The notes below the pieces were generated by a model. The model saw nothing but the letters and a program-made list of their open reading frames with translations. It was not told the origin of the DNA and did no database searches. Below are positions 1 to 8,795 of a stretch of DNA of 64,000 bases, in pieces. The stretch is from contig NZ_CP136758.1 in NCBI RefSeq assembly GCF_032930845.1, positions 1-64,000 of the forward strand, written 5' to 3'. The DNA comes from Parvularcula sp. LCG005 (GTDB taxonomy: Bacteria; Pseudomonadota; Alphaproteobacteria; Caulobacterales; Parvularculaceae). How positions within the stretch are numbered: position 1 is the first letter of the stretch; the number at the start of each line of letters is the position of its first letter. The position numbers and the translations under genes were made by a program.

Positions 1-7
1 AAAGCGT

Positions 8-2470
8 ATGAGCAGAACCCGTACCGAGCCCGACATCTCTCCGATCGAGCGCGCCGCCGCCGGTGTCCGCTTTGTGCTGGTTCGAGCCGGTGCCGCGTCA
101 CTGGTCCTGTTGGGCCTGTTCCTGCTGTTGAGCATCGCCACCCATTCGGTCTCAGACCCCAGCCTCTCCACGGCGACGGGCCGGACGGCCATTTCCAACT
201 GGGGCGGTGGTGCCGGGGCAGTGCTGTCTGATCTCCTGTTACAGTCGCTTGGCGGCGCAAGCCTTCTCCTCCCCATCGTCCCGATGATGTGGGGATGGTC
301 GAACTTCCGATGGGGCCCGCCTGATGAGACGAGCCTGACCGCATGGCTGAAAGGCGCGGCCTGGCTGGGCGGTGTCTTGGCGATGGCCGGCTTTGCCGCT
401 GAGTTGCCCCGCGCGGCCGCCTGGCCTTTCGTGGTGGATATGGGCGGCCTTCTCGGCGGCGCTGTCGCCGGGCTCGTCGAGACCCCGTTCCGGCTGCTGG
501 GCCTTCCGTTTCCCAACGTCTTTGCTGCCGTCGTTCTGTTGCCGCTGGCCTTTGTCCTGACGGGCCGCGCCGCGGGGATCAGCCGTGATCATGTGGAAGC
601 CGGGCTTGATGCCTTCTTCTGGTGCTATGATTGGGCGGCTGATGTCGTGACCGAGAAATATCGCGCCCTGACCAAGTCGCGGAAGGCCAAGCCCGCCCGC
701 GTCGAGCCGAAGCTGACGACACCAAAACTGGCGCCACCAAAAGCGCAGCCTGAAGAGGATGCGACGGCCGATGCGTTTGCGCCCGCCGCGGCTGAGGACG
801 ACTGGGACACATCTGAATACGTCGATGACGACGGCGTCATCCATGATCTGGATGAGGACGAAGAAGCGACCGCCCCCCGCAAGATTATCCGCGAGGTGCG
901 CAAGGTCCAGATGCGTCGTCCGATCAGTGATGATCAGCCCATGTTCGACAGCGAGAATTATGTCTTCCCGCCGCTCAGCCTGCTCAAAGCGCCCAAAGTC
1001 AACGACACCCAGGACATCTCCGATGAAGAGCTGGAAGAGCGTGCGCGCATGCTCGAAACCGTGCTCGCGGACTTCAAGGTCAATGGCGAGATCATCAATG
1101 TGCGCCCCGGCCCTGTCGTCACGCTCTATGAACTTGAGCCTGCCGCCGGGGTGAAATCATCCCGCGTCATTGGTCTTGCTGACGACATTGCCCGGTCCAT
1201 GTCCGCCATTGCCTGCCGCGTTGCGGTCGTTCCCGGGCGGAATGCCATCGGGATCGAACTGCCCAATGACAATCGCGAATTCGTGCTGTTCCAGGAGATG
1301 CTGGCCACGGAAGATTTTGCCGGGGCCAAGGGTCTGACCCTTGCGCTGGGTAAAGATATCGGCGGGGAGCCACAATTTGCCGACCTTGCGAAGATGCCTC
1401 ACCTCCTGATCGCGGGGACCACCGGTTCGGGTAAATCCGTGGGGATCAACACCATGATCCTCAGCCTTCTGTTCCGCCTGCCGCCTGACAAGTGCAAGCT
1501 GATCATGGTCGACCCCAAAATGCTGGAGCTGTCAGTCTACGAAGGCATCCCGCATCTTCTCTCTCCCGTCGTGACCGATCCGCGCAAGGCCGTCGTGGCC
1601 CTCAAATGGACGGTGCGGGAGATGGAAGAGCGCTACCGCATGATGTCGAAAATCGGCGTGCGCAATATCCACGGCTTCAATGAGCGGGTCGAGGACGCCA
1701 ATGAGCGCGGCGAAGAACTGACCCGCAAGGTCCACTCAGGCTACGATTCCGAGACCGGCGATCCGATCTACGAGGAAGAGGTGCTGGACTACGAGGCCAT
1801 GCCGTACATCGTCGTCGTGATCGACGAGGTCGCGGACCTCATGATGGTGGCAGGCAAGGACATCGAAGCGATGGTCCAGCGCCTGGCGCAAATGGCGCGG
1901 GCCGCCGGCATCCACCTTATCATGGCAACCCAGCGGCCATCGGTGGATGTGATTACCGGGACGATCAAGGCAAACTTCCCCACACGGATTTCATTCCAGG
2001 TCACATCGAAAATCGACTCTCGCACTATTCTGGGTGAGCAGGGGGCCGAACAGCTCTTGGGCATGGGCGACATGCTCTATATGGCCGGGGGCGGACGGAT
2101 TACCCGCGTACACGGCGCGTTTGTGTCTGATGATGAAGTCGAAAAGATCGTCGCCCACCTCAAGAAGCAGGGCAAGCCGGACTATATTCAGGAAGTCACT
2201 GAAGGCGGTGATGACGAAGACGGCGGCGCAGCGGCGATGCTGGGCCTTGATGTCGGCGGCAATACCTCATCGGGGGATGCGCTGTATGATCAGGCGGTGG
2301 CGATCGTGGCACGGGACCGGAAGGCATCGACCAGCTATATCCAGCGGCGGCTGCAAATTGGCTATAACCGCGCGGCTACAATCATCGAGCGTCTGGAAGA
2401 GGACGGGGTCATCTCGCCCGCCAACCACGCCGGCAAGCGTGATATCCTGATCGGCGAAGACGCGGCCTAG
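8..2470 (+). CDS. ftsK: DNA translocase FtsK
   Basis: Septum-located, ATP-driven DNA pump that clears and aligns chromosome termini during division. The 820-residue product has a hydrophobic N-terminal region with several membrane segments (about residues 20-190), a charged linker (about 210-330), and a RecA-like motor with Walker A GTTGSGKS near residue 470 and a Walker B region ending [12 protein letters not shown]. The C-terminal winged-helix gamma domain ([19 protein letters not shown]) normally reads the polar KOPS DNA sequence. Length and order are normal for the family. The ATG follows within seven bases of the window edge, so its upstream signals cannot be judged. Its 3' end overlaps the convergent methyltransferase gene by 4 bases. 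Identification is secure. Confidence 0.97.
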   Translation: MSRTRTEPDISPIERAAAGVRFVLVRAGAASLVLLGLFLLLSIATHSVSDPSLSTATGRTAISNWGGGAGAVLSDLLLQSLGGASLLLPIVPMMWGWSNFRWGPPDETSLTAWLKGAAWLGGVLAMAGFAAELPRAAAWPFVVDMGGLLGGAVAGLVETPFRLLGLPFPNVFAAVVLLPLAFVLTGRAAGISRDHVEAGLDAFFWCYDWAADVVTEKYRALTKSRKAKPARVEPKLTTPKLAPPKAQPEEDATADAFAPAAAEDDWDTSEYVDDDGVIHDLDEDEEATAPRKIIREVRKVQMRRPISDDQPMFDSENYVFPPLSLLKAPKVNDTQDISDEELEERARMLETVLADFKVNGEIINVRPGPVVTLYELEPAAGVKSSRVIGLADDIARSMSAIACRVAVVPGRNAIGIELPNDNREFVLFQEMLATEDFAGAKGLTLALGKDIGGEPQFADLAKMPHLLIAGTTGSGKSVGINTMILSLLFRLPPDKCKLIMVDPKMLELSVYEGIPHLLSPVVTDPRKAVVALKWTVREMEERYRMMSKIGVRNIHGFNERVEDANERGEELTRKVHSGYDSETGDPIYEEEVLDYEAMPYIVVVIDEVADLMMVAGKDIEAMVQRLAQMARAAGIHLIMATQRPSVDVITGTIKANFPTRISFQVTSKIDSRTILGEQGAEQLLGMGDMLYMAGGGRITRVHGAFVSDDEVEKIVAHLKKQGKPDYIQEVTEGGDDEDGGAAAMLGLDVGGNTSSGDALYDQAVAIVARDRKASTSYIQRRLQIGYNRAATIIERLEEDGVISPANHAGKRDILIGEDAA

Positions 2471-3096
2471 CGCTTCTTCGCGATTACGAAGAGGGCGGCG
2501 CCTTTCTTGGGCAGCCACGCATCCACGATGTCAAAGCCCGCGCGTTTCAGACTTTGGATCAGGTCATCTTTCTTCAGGTAACGGACGGTCGGCGCCTTGC
2601 CGATAAGCTGCATGATGGGAATGATCACGCGAAATAGCGGCATCTCATCGCCAAGACATGTGGTGCTAGACACAAAATAACCGCCTGTCTTGAGAAGACG
2701 CCCCACCTGCTCAATTGTGCGGTCCGCATCACCCATGAGATGGAGAATGCTCAGGCCCAGAACCATGTCATAGGTTCCGACCGACTCGCTCAGGTCATCC
2801 AGCGTTGCCTGCTGAAAGGTGACATTCGTGACGCCCGCCTCAGCCGCCCGCTGTCGGCCAAATTCGACCATGGATTCCGAAATGTCCGTTGCCAGAATGT
2901 GACGAACCTTCGGGCCATGGCGGACCGCCGTCATGCCCGTGCCGCAACCGAACTCAAGGACATCCATGTCGGGCGTCATCAATGCCTGTGTACGGCGAAT
3001 CTTTTCATCGTAGACGGATTGATCACCGATCGGCTGGCGAAAATATTTGGGTGCAATCTTGTCCCAGAATTTGGTGTCTTTTGATGTCGCTGCCAC
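2467..3096 (-). CDS. class I SAM-dependent methyltransferase
   Basis: A 209-residue Rossmann-fold methyltransferase. The SAM-binding motif I is [12 protein letters not shown], followed by an acidic strand end (ATDISESM) and the [12 protein letters not shown] segment typical of small-molecule or quinone-type methylases. The frame stays open a long way upstream, but that part runs antisense across the lolA promoter and start and reads as low-quality protein. I chose the GTG at 3096, which has a GGGGGA ribosome site six bases before it. Substrate is unknown. It is convergent with ftsK and divergent from lolA with about 190 bases between. Confidence 0.85.
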   Translation of the reverse strand: MAATSKDTKFWDKIAPKYFRQPIGDQSVYDEKIRRTQALMTPDMDVLEFGCGTGMTAVRHGPKVRHILATDISESMVEFGRQRAAEAGVTNVTFQQATLDDLSESVGTYDMVLGLSILHLMGDADRTIEQVGRLLKTGGYFVSSTTCLGDEMPLFRVIIPIMQLIGKAPTVRYLKKDDLIQSLKRAGFDIVDAWLPKKGAALFVIAKKR

Positions 3097-3286
3097 GCCG
3101 ATCCCCCGTTTGTTGAAGCGAAGAGATGGGGACTGGATCTGATATGTCCAGTCTGACGCTGCGTCTGTAACCGTGTGTCGCAAAGGTGCGGCGGAAAAAT
3201 GACGGACCAAACCGTAATATCCAAGGCCGTTTCCGGCGTCATTCATTGCGCCTATATGTTGACTGTCGGAAACGGGGATACCCAGA

Positions 3287-3964
3287 ATGTCAGTCTTGTT
3301 TGCCTCAATCGCCTTTGTCTTTGCGCAGGAAGTGACCGTGCCGCAGACCGCCGTTGCGCCGCCGCCCCCGCAGGTCCGTGCGGAACAGGCGCCTATGGAT
3401 GGCCCGGTCGCTTTTGCCGATCTGACAGATGAGCAGGTTTTCGAGAAGGCGGCCGACGCCCTTGAGAATATCAAATCGATGCGCGCGACCTTTGTCCAAT
3501 TCTCGCCGTCAGGCGCGGAAATGACGGGCACGGTCAGCCTCAGCCGTCCAGGACGTCTGCGCTTTGACTATGATGAGCCGGTCCCCCAACTCATCGTGGC
3601 GACAGGCGGCATTGTTTATGTTCATGATTCTGAACTGGAAACCACGGACACCTATCCGGTTGGCGAAACGCCGCTGCAGTTTCTGCTCAGCAAACGGATC
3701 AGTCGTGATGAAGCCCGTGTGACCAATATCTTCCGCAGTGAAGATGGCGTCGCGGTGATGTTGCAGTCGCGCGATGAGGAATTGCAGGGCGAACTGGGCC
3801 TTGTCTTCGGTGCACCTGACATGACGTTGAAGGAATGGGCCGTGTTCGAGCCGACCGGCGATGTGACACGGGTTGCATTGAAAGATGTGGAAATGGATGT
3901 CCGACTGCCGGGCCGTCTTTTCCGGGCACCGGATGCCGGCGGGACCTTCCTGCGCGATAATTAA
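3287..3964 (+). CDS. lolA: outer membrane lipoprotein carrier protein LolA
   Basis: Periplasmic chaperone that ferries lipoproteins from the LolCDE exporter to the outer membrane. The 225-residue product starts with a short hydrophobic export signal (SVLFASIAFVFA), then a proline-rich spacer, then the LolA core: the SMRATFVQFSPSGAEMTGTVSLSRPGRLRFDY stretch (positions given by residues about 64-95) is the family hallmark of Thr/Phe/Gln and GxxxLxRPGRLRFxY. The ATG has GGGGA eight bases upstream. The ftsK-lolA-xth neighbourhood is common in Alphaproteobacteria. Here a methyltransferase and two unknown genes interrupt it. Confidence 0.93.
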   Translation: MSVLFASIAFVFAQEVTVPQTAVAPPPPQVRAEQAPMDGPVAFADLTDEQVFEKAADALENIKSMRATFVQFSPSGAEMTGTVSLSRPGRLRFDYDEPVPQLIVATGGIVYVHDSELETTDTYPVGETPLQFLLSKRISRDEARVTNIFRSEDGVAVMLQSRDEELQGELGLVFGAPDMTLKEWAVFEPTGDVTRVALKDVEMDVRLPGRLFRAPDAGGTFLRDN

Positions 3965-4146
3965 GCTTTGGTCGTTTAACGCGACGTAACAAGCGTCGAC
4001 CAACCGCCGGGGCTAAATCTGGCGCGTGCGGTGCCCTGACCCCTCAGCCCGGTCGCCCCTGCCCCCCGTTAGGCGACCTTTCGGCACCGCACATATTTCC
4101 CCGCAGATGACTTGCTCAAAGCCCGGTCGCAGCGCATCTGTCAGCC

Positions 4147-4773
4147 ATGACAGACGATGATGATTTCCCCGAGATTGATGACGACACATACGCCCAACTC
4201 GAGCGCGAAGCGCCGGTCCTTTCGCGCCTGAAACGATTTGCTGATGGGCTCGACCGCGCCTCTTGGTTCTCCCATCTGGGGGAGGCCCCGACACTGAAGG
4301 TCCGTGCCGCGGCGATTGCCTATGTAGAGGCGTTGGGGTTTCCGGACGCGCAGCTCGCGATCCTGCCCACCTGGGAAGATGCGGCCGGATCCGCCGAAAC
4401 CAATGACTGGGCCAGCGCCCCTTGGGAGGCAGAAGAGCTGGCGCGGGCCGACCTGACCGGCAGGGCGCTGGAGATCGTGTCTCAGGAAGCGCTCGAGATT
4501 GGTCTGGCGATGGTGGCGCAGCAGGTGGGCAAGTCCGCCAAGGACGCCATGGAGGAACAGGCCTCCCTTTGGGACGTGGTCGATGAAAGCGATCAGCGTC
4601 TGGCCGTTGGCGCGGCCGCACAGGCGGCGCATGGCATGGGCCTGCTGCTCATCGCGGCGGCAGCGGACCCGGATATTGACGTGACCGAACATCCTTTCGC
4701 TACCAAAATGAGACTTTTCGAGCTTGGTCGCTGGCCCGTTTCGGTGATCGGCGGCACATTCAACGTCTTCTAG
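4147..4773 (+). CDS. conserved hypothetical acidic protein
   Basis: Not recognised. The 208-residue protein has a very acidic start (MTDDDDFPEIDDD), no signal peptide and no strong transmembrane helix, so it is probably cytoplasmic. The middle is helical and Ala/Glu-rich (ALEIVSQEALEIGLAMVAQQVGKSAKDAMEEQ across about residues 107-140), followed by a small hydrophobic stretch (AAHGMGLLLIAAAA). Codon use matches neighbouring genes, which supports a real gene. It lies between lolA and another unknown gene, both on the same strand, with spacings of about 180 bases on either side, so it may have its own promoter. Confidence 0.72.
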   Translation: MTDDDDFPEIDDDTYAQLEREAPVLSRLKRFADGLDRASWFSHLGEAPTLKVRAAAIAYVEALGFPDAQLAILPTWEDAAGSAETNDWASAPWEAEELARADLTGRALEIVSQEALEIGLAMVAQQVGKSAKDAMEEQASLWDVVDESDQRLAVGAAAQAAHGMGLLLIAAAADPDIDVTEHPFATKMRLFELGRWPVSVIGGTFNVF

Positions 4774-4959
4774 TCGGCTGCCGCTGTGCATTTGGGTTCA
4801 TCTGTCTGGTGAACCATGGCGCATTATGGTGGCCAAACGGCAACGGTTCTGCCGATTCGACTTCTTGGCGTGGGCGCAATTGCTGTGGTAGGGTTAAGAC
4901 AAGGTTGATGACGGGGTGCTGCGCCTGACCGGTTGGCGGAGCAGAAAAGGGGACCATCC

Positions 4960-6024
4960 ATGGCCAGCATTTTGAACAAGATCGCGGCAGCTTTTTCGTC
5001 GCCTCTCGGCCTGTTCGTTCTGACCATGGCCATGTTGGCAGTGACGGCACTGCTGCTGTGGGCCTTCTGGCGCAAGAATGATGTGCAGACGAGTTCCACG
5101 GTCGCGCAGGAAGGTCCTCTGCCGACGGCCAAGCCGCCGCTTCTCTCCCCCAACATGTTCACTGCCGGTTCAACGACGCTTGAGCCGCGCGAAATGCTGA
5201 TCCGCAACGGCCTCCTCACCGCGATGGCGGTGATTGCCGTGATGGTGGTCTGGCAATTGGCGACGCACCGCCCTGTGATCGTTGAGCAGTATGATGATGT
5301 CTATGCTGACGCCACGTATGACGATGACGTGATGGTGGTGACGGCCGCGTCCCTGCCGGCGGTGCCAAGCTATCACGGCTTTGATGTCTCGCGGCTTGTC
5401 TGTGATGAAGGCATTCTGCCAGCAAGCTATGGCACGTCCTATCGTCTGTGCTCACCGACCCAGGCGGCCCAGCTTGATATCATCAGCTTCGCCAGAGAAG
5501 GCACAGCCCTTCTTGATCCGTCATGGACAAATTCGGCTGGCGCCACCGTTTCGGCAGCGAACCAGGCCACGCCATTCCGGCTCGATGACACTGTAGAGAT
5601 GGTGCCTGCTGCGGGCTCCAACCTTGGTGATTATGACGCCTTCATCGCCATCGGTCTGAGTGACGATGCATCCAGTGATGAAAGCGCCAGCCATCAAGCG
5701 GCCGCCGATCGCGGCTTTGCCGTGGGCCGCTTCGTCCTCGACAGCCTGCGCGGCGATGTTGAGGCCGATTGCACCAGCAACGCGACGGTCTATGCGCTTT
5801 CTGTCGCGGCACCGGCTGAGACGATGGGCGATCTGACCCGTCTGCAACCGGTCCTTGTCGGCGTGAAATTCGATGGGCGCTTCAACGTGGAAGATCGCGA
5901 TGCGGATGCTCTGATCGATGACTTCATTCGCTCTCAGGGCGCACGGATCACAGGCTATAATCTTCGCGACTATTCAGGTGTCCGCAAGCTGTTCAGTGAA
6001 AAGGCCTGCAATCGCGCGCTTTGA
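4960..6024 (+). CDS. hypothetical protein with two membrane segments
   Basis: Not recognised as a family. The predicted 354-residue protein has two hydrophobic helices, about residues 15-38 (LFVLTMAMLAVTALLLWAFW) and about 87-106 (TAMAVIAVMVVWQLA). They flank a short Pro-rich loop and are followed by a soluble domain of about 240 residues with several cysteines (CDEGIL, RLCSP, ADCTS, KACNRAL). The topology suggests both ends on the same side of the inner membrane. The open frame begins earlier at a TTG, but the ATG at 4960 has a clear AAAAGGGGA ribosome site and makes the natural start. It precedes xth by 60 bases. Confidence 0.75.
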   Translation: MASILNKIAAAFSSPLGLFVLTMAMLAVTALLLWAFWRKNDVQTSSTVAQEGPLPTAKPPLLSPNMFTAGSTTLEPREMLIRNGLLTAMAVIAVMVVWQLATHRPVIVEQYDDVYADATYDDDVMVVTAASLPAVPSYHGFDVSRLVCDEGILPASYGTSYRLCSPTQAAQLDIISFAREGTALLDPSWTNSAGATVSAANQATPFRLDDTVEMVPAAGSNLGDYDAFIAIGLSDDASSDESASHQAAADRGFAVGRFVLDSLRGDVEADCTSNATVYALSVAAPAETMGDLTRLQPVLVGVKFDGRFNVEDRDADALIDDFIRSQGARITGYNLRDYSGVRKLFSEKACNRAL

Positions 6025-6083
6025 GCCCGTGAGCCTATGGCCTTTGGCGTGACAGGTGCCGCCGGGTCGGCTAGGTCCGCGCC

Positions 6084-6884
6084 ATGCGATTGACAACCTG
6101 GAACATCAATTCCGTCCGCCTGCGTATCGGTCTGGTCGAAGACTTTCTAAAAAGTGTTCGTCCAGATATCTTGTGCCTTCAGGAAACGAAGTGTCAGGAC
6201 GATCAGTTTCCCGCCAAGGCTTTTACGAAGCTTGGCTATGTGCACCAGGCCATTCACGGACAGAAGGGCTATCACGGCGTTGCGATCGTCTCAAAGCTCC
6301 CCTTCGCCGCGACGGATAAATGCCGCTATTGCGACAAGGATGATGCCCGTCACGTGACCGTGACGCTTGACGACGGCACCGAGCTGCACAATTTCTACAT
6401 CCCGGCGGGCGGTGATATTCCGGACCCCGACGAGAACGAGAAATTCGCCCACAAACTGGCCTTTCTTGATGAGCTCACGGCGCAGTTCGAAGGGCAGGGA
6501 GACGGACCCAAAATTCTGGTCGGTGACCTGAACATCGCGCCGCATGAGCACGATGTGTGGTCGCACAAACAGCTCCTGAAGGTCGTGTCCCACACGCCGG
6601 TCGAAGTGGAACGGATGGCCGCGCTCATGGCGTCGGCACCCTTTATCGACGTCATGCGCGAACTCGTCCCGCTCGATGAGAAACTCTACACCTGGTGGTC
6701 GTATCGGTCCAAGGACTGGCTGGCCTCCAATCGCGGACGTCGGCTGGATCACATCTGGGTGACAGAGCCCTTGCGGGCCAGGGCACTGGCGGGCGGTCGG
6801 GGCGCCCTGACGGTCCATCAGGATGTGCGGGGATGGGAGCGTCCCTCGGACCATGCGCCGGTCACACTCGATATCGCCGACTAG
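6084..6884 (+). CDS. xth: exodeoxyribonuclease III
   Basis: Apurinic/apyrimidinic endonuclease and 3'-exonuclease of base excision repair. The 266-residue protein opens with MRLTTWNINSVRLR (metal-coordinating Asn), then LCLQETKCQD (catalytic Glu), GDLNIAPHEHDVW (Asp/Asn pair), WWSYRSKDWLASNRGRRLDHIW and the terminal SDHAPV (Asp-His). All hallmark motifs of the ExoIII/APE1 family are present in order and the length is typical. A strong bidirectional hairpin terminator follows. Confidence 0.97.
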   Translation: MRLTTWNINSVRLRIGLVEDFLKSVRPDILCLQETKCQDDQFPAKAFTKLGYVHQAIHGQKGYHGVAIVSKLPFAATDKCRYCDKDDARHVTVTLDDGTELHNFYIPAGGDIPDPDENEKFAHKLAFLDELTAQFEGQGDGPKILVGDLNIAPHEHDVWSHKQLLKVVSHTPVEVERMAALMASAPFIDVMRELVPLDEKLYTWWSYRSKDWLASNRGRRLDHIWVTEPLRARALAGGRGALTVHQDVRGWERPSDHAPVTLDIAD

Positions 6885-6906
6885 GCCTTCAATTCAGCGC
6901 ATGAAA

Positions 6907-6936
6907 AACCCCGAGCGAGGAATCTCGCCCGGGGTT
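6907..6936. terminator. bidirectional hairpin terminator between xth and the MarR gene
   Basis: Inverted repeat with arms AACCCCG and CGGGGTT plus an inner GCGAG/CTCGC pair, preceded by a run of A and followed by TTCT. It sits between two convergent genes and can end transcription from both sides. Confidence 0.8.
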
Positions 6937-6970
6937 CTGTGCAGGTCGGTAGGGGGAACCCTGTCCGATC

Positions 6971-7684
6971 TTAGCTTTTCTTGGCTGCGCGTTTTGTTGC
7001 CTTCTTGGCAGGTGCTTTTTTCGCAGCTGCTTTTTTGGCAGGAGCCTTCTTCGCTGCGACTTTCTTGGCAGGCGCCTTCTTGGCGGCGGCTTTCTTGGCA
7101 GGGGCTTTTTTCGCAGCTACCTTCTTGGTAGCCGTTTTCGTCGTTGCTGCCTTTTTCGTAGCGGCCTTCTTCTTGGTCGCTTTTTTGGCAGGGGCCTTCT
7201 TGGCAGCTTTTTTCGCAGCCGGGCGACGCTTAGGTGCCATGGCTTCAGCTTCGATCTTGTCGAGAGCTTCTGCGTAGGCTTTCAGCATCTTGATGAATGC
7301 TGTCTGTTGCGAAGCTGGCAGCATACCGAGCGCTTTTTGCTCTGCGCTGACGACTTTCGACATGGCGCCGCTCAGCATTTTCTTGCCGGCAGCGGTCAGC
7401 TTGACGGAGTTAGCGCGGGCGTCGTCTTTTGTCCGCTGACGGGCCAGAAGGCCTTGTTTCGTCAGGCGAGCAATCATGTCTGCCAGGGTTGAACGGTCAA
7501 TGCCGGTGCGGCGCACCAGATCCGTCTGGCTCAGGCCTTCGTCGTTCGACACTGTGTGAAGCACAGCGAACTGACGCGGCGTTGGGCCGGTTTTGCCGAC
7601 TTCGCTTTTGTACAGGTCATCAGCATATTGTTGGGCACGGCGCAGGAGGTGGCCGGGTGAGGTCTCGAGTGTAAAGTCCGCCAT
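6971..7684 (-). CDS. MarR-family regulator with histone H1-like Lys/Ala tail
   Basis: The 237-residue protein has two clear parts. Residues about 1-148 form a MarR winged-helix regulator: [14 protein letters not shown], the recognition-helix region [20 protein letters not shown], and the wing [20 protein letters not shown]. Residues about 150-237 are made almost only of Ala, Lys, Pro, Thr, Val and Arg in repeats of AAKKAPAKK type, resembling eukaryotic H1 tails and bacterial HC1/AlgP-like tails. The tail should be disordered and bind DNA without sequence preference. No metabolic gene adjoins it, so the target is unknown. Upstream DNA contains long T/A runs that suggest an AT-rich promoter. 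The MarR call is firm; a nucleoid-linked role is inference. Confidence 0.92.
   Translation of the reverse strand: MADFTLETSPGHLLRRAQQYADDLYKSEVGKTGPTPRQFAVLHTVSNDEGLSQTDLVRRTGIDRSTLADMIARLTKQGLLARQRTKDDARANSVKLTAAGKKMLSGAMSKVVSAEQKALGMLPASQQTAFIKMLKAYAEALDKIEAEAMAPKRRPAAKKAAKKAPAKKATKKKAATKKAATTKTATKKVAAKKAPAKKAAAKKAPAKKVAAKKAPAKKAAAKKAPAKKATKRAAKKS
6975..7235. repeat. low-complexity coding repeat (Lys/Ala/Pro tail)
   Basis: Imperfect tandem repeats of a roughly 30-base unit encode AAKKAPAKK-type repeats in the MarR-family gene (read on the minus strand). Such DNA is prone to copy-number change by slippage, so tail length may vary between strains. Confidence 0.8.
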
Positions 7685-8092
7685 TTTGGTCGCTCTTCAG
7701 TCTCTATTGGGTTCCAGGCCGGTTTTTTTGGCCCATTCATTTTTTTGTTCGAACGGGGCGGAAAGACCGCCCCCTGAAGTTCTTTGTGCCCTTCAAGGAC
7801 TCGCCGAACGAATATCCTCTTGACAGGCTATTATTAAAGAACGCTTGCAAACTGATGTTCTTCGCACGGAGATGCAACACTTTTTGCTGCCGAAACGATG
7901 GATTCGGCATTGAAAACGCAAAAAAGAGGTCATGGAAGGGGGACTACCGACTGTCTGCCCCCGTCTTTTCCCGACAAACATTCAATCTGCCGCAGCTGAT
8001 CTCATTCGCTGATGGCCCCAAAAAGGACCCTGTCGGAGCGATTATTGTCGGGACTGTCTGTCCAGTCCCGAACCGTCCGTGTGGGCGACGGT
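7685..8092. other. intergenic region, 408 bases, with two hairpins
   Basis: No credible gene. It holds the promoter side of the MarR gene and the downstream side of yciB. Two perfect hairpins are visible: 8049-8070 (8-bp arms CGGGACTG/CAGTCCCG, 23 bases past the yciB stop, no T run) and 7755-7773 (7-bp arms GGGGCGG/CCGCCCC). The part between about 7820 and 7850 is AT-rich. I cannot assign a promoter with confidence. Confidence 0.5.
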
Positions 8093-8794
8093 TTATGCCG
8101 AACCCGGCCTATCGGCACCTTTGCCATCATCCGGTTGCTTCATATGCTTCATCAGGAACGGCGTATTGGCGATGATGAAAACGAAGTAGGCAGCGGTAAA
8201 GCCAAACACCTTGATATTCCCCCACATGACATCGCCGCCGCACTCTTCGCCGATCACACAATCGGCCGTCAGCGTGCGCCACAGGAATTCATTCGTGATC
8301 GCGGCAAAGATGTTGAAGGCGACGAAACGCCACGTCAGTACGCGCCATGCCCCTTCTTCCATTTCAAATGCACCATCAAACAGGGCTTTGAGGAAATTGC
8401 GACCAGCAAGAAGACCGCCACCGAGCGCCCCAGCGGTCAGCAGATAGATGATTGTCGGCTTCATGTAGATGAAGGTCTTGCTGTCAAACACGAAGGTCAG
8501 TGTCCCCATCACAGACGTGATGATCGCCGTGACCAGCAGCATGGGGGCAACACGGCGGGTTTTGATGATCGAATAGGCAAACGCCACGGCAAAGGCGGGC
8601 AGGAACATTGCCAAGGCCAGAAACAGCTCGCGCCCGGGTTCGGCAAAATAGGTGATGCCCAGCATATCGTCGACGGCTGGGGCGAGCCGTTTGTGCAGCA
8701 TCAGGCCGATGAGGAAGAAGGCAAGCGGTCCCAGCTCAACGGCCAGCTTGGCATTGCCTTCAAGTTTGGCGGGGCGTGTGGTCTGTTCTGTCAT
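8093..8794 (-). CDS. yciB: inner membrane-spanning septation protein YciB (IspZ)
   Basis: Polytopic inner-membrane protein of the YciB/IspZ family, linked to cell envelope synthesis and septation. The 233-residue product carries about six hydrophobic helices and the family blocks KLAVELGPLAFFLIG near the N-terminus, KTFIYMKPTIIYLL in the middle, and TNEFLWRTLT with WGNIKVFGF near the C-terminus. One base separates it from ftsY, so it is probably the last gene of the ftsY operon. A hairpin lies 23 bases beyond its stop. Confidence 0.92.
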   Translation of the reverse strand: MTEQTTRPAKLEGNAKLAVELGPLAFFLIGLMLHKRLAPAVDDMLGITYFAEPGRELFLALAMFLPAFAVAFAYSIIKTRRVAPMLLVTAIITSVMGTLTFVFDSKTFIYMKPTIIYLLTAGALGGGLLAGRNFLKALFDGAFEMEEGAWRVLTWRFVAFNIFAAITNEFLWRTLTADCVIGEECGGDVMWGNIKVFGFTAAYFVFIIANTPFLMKHMKQPDDGKGADRPGSA

Positions 8795-8795
8795 T

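Noticed and set aside
3097-3531. N-terminal extension of the methyltransferase at 2467-3096
   Set aside because: It overlaps the lolA start on the other strand and reads as low-complexity Ser/Ala/Thr with no fold; the GTG at 3096 has a good ribosome site.
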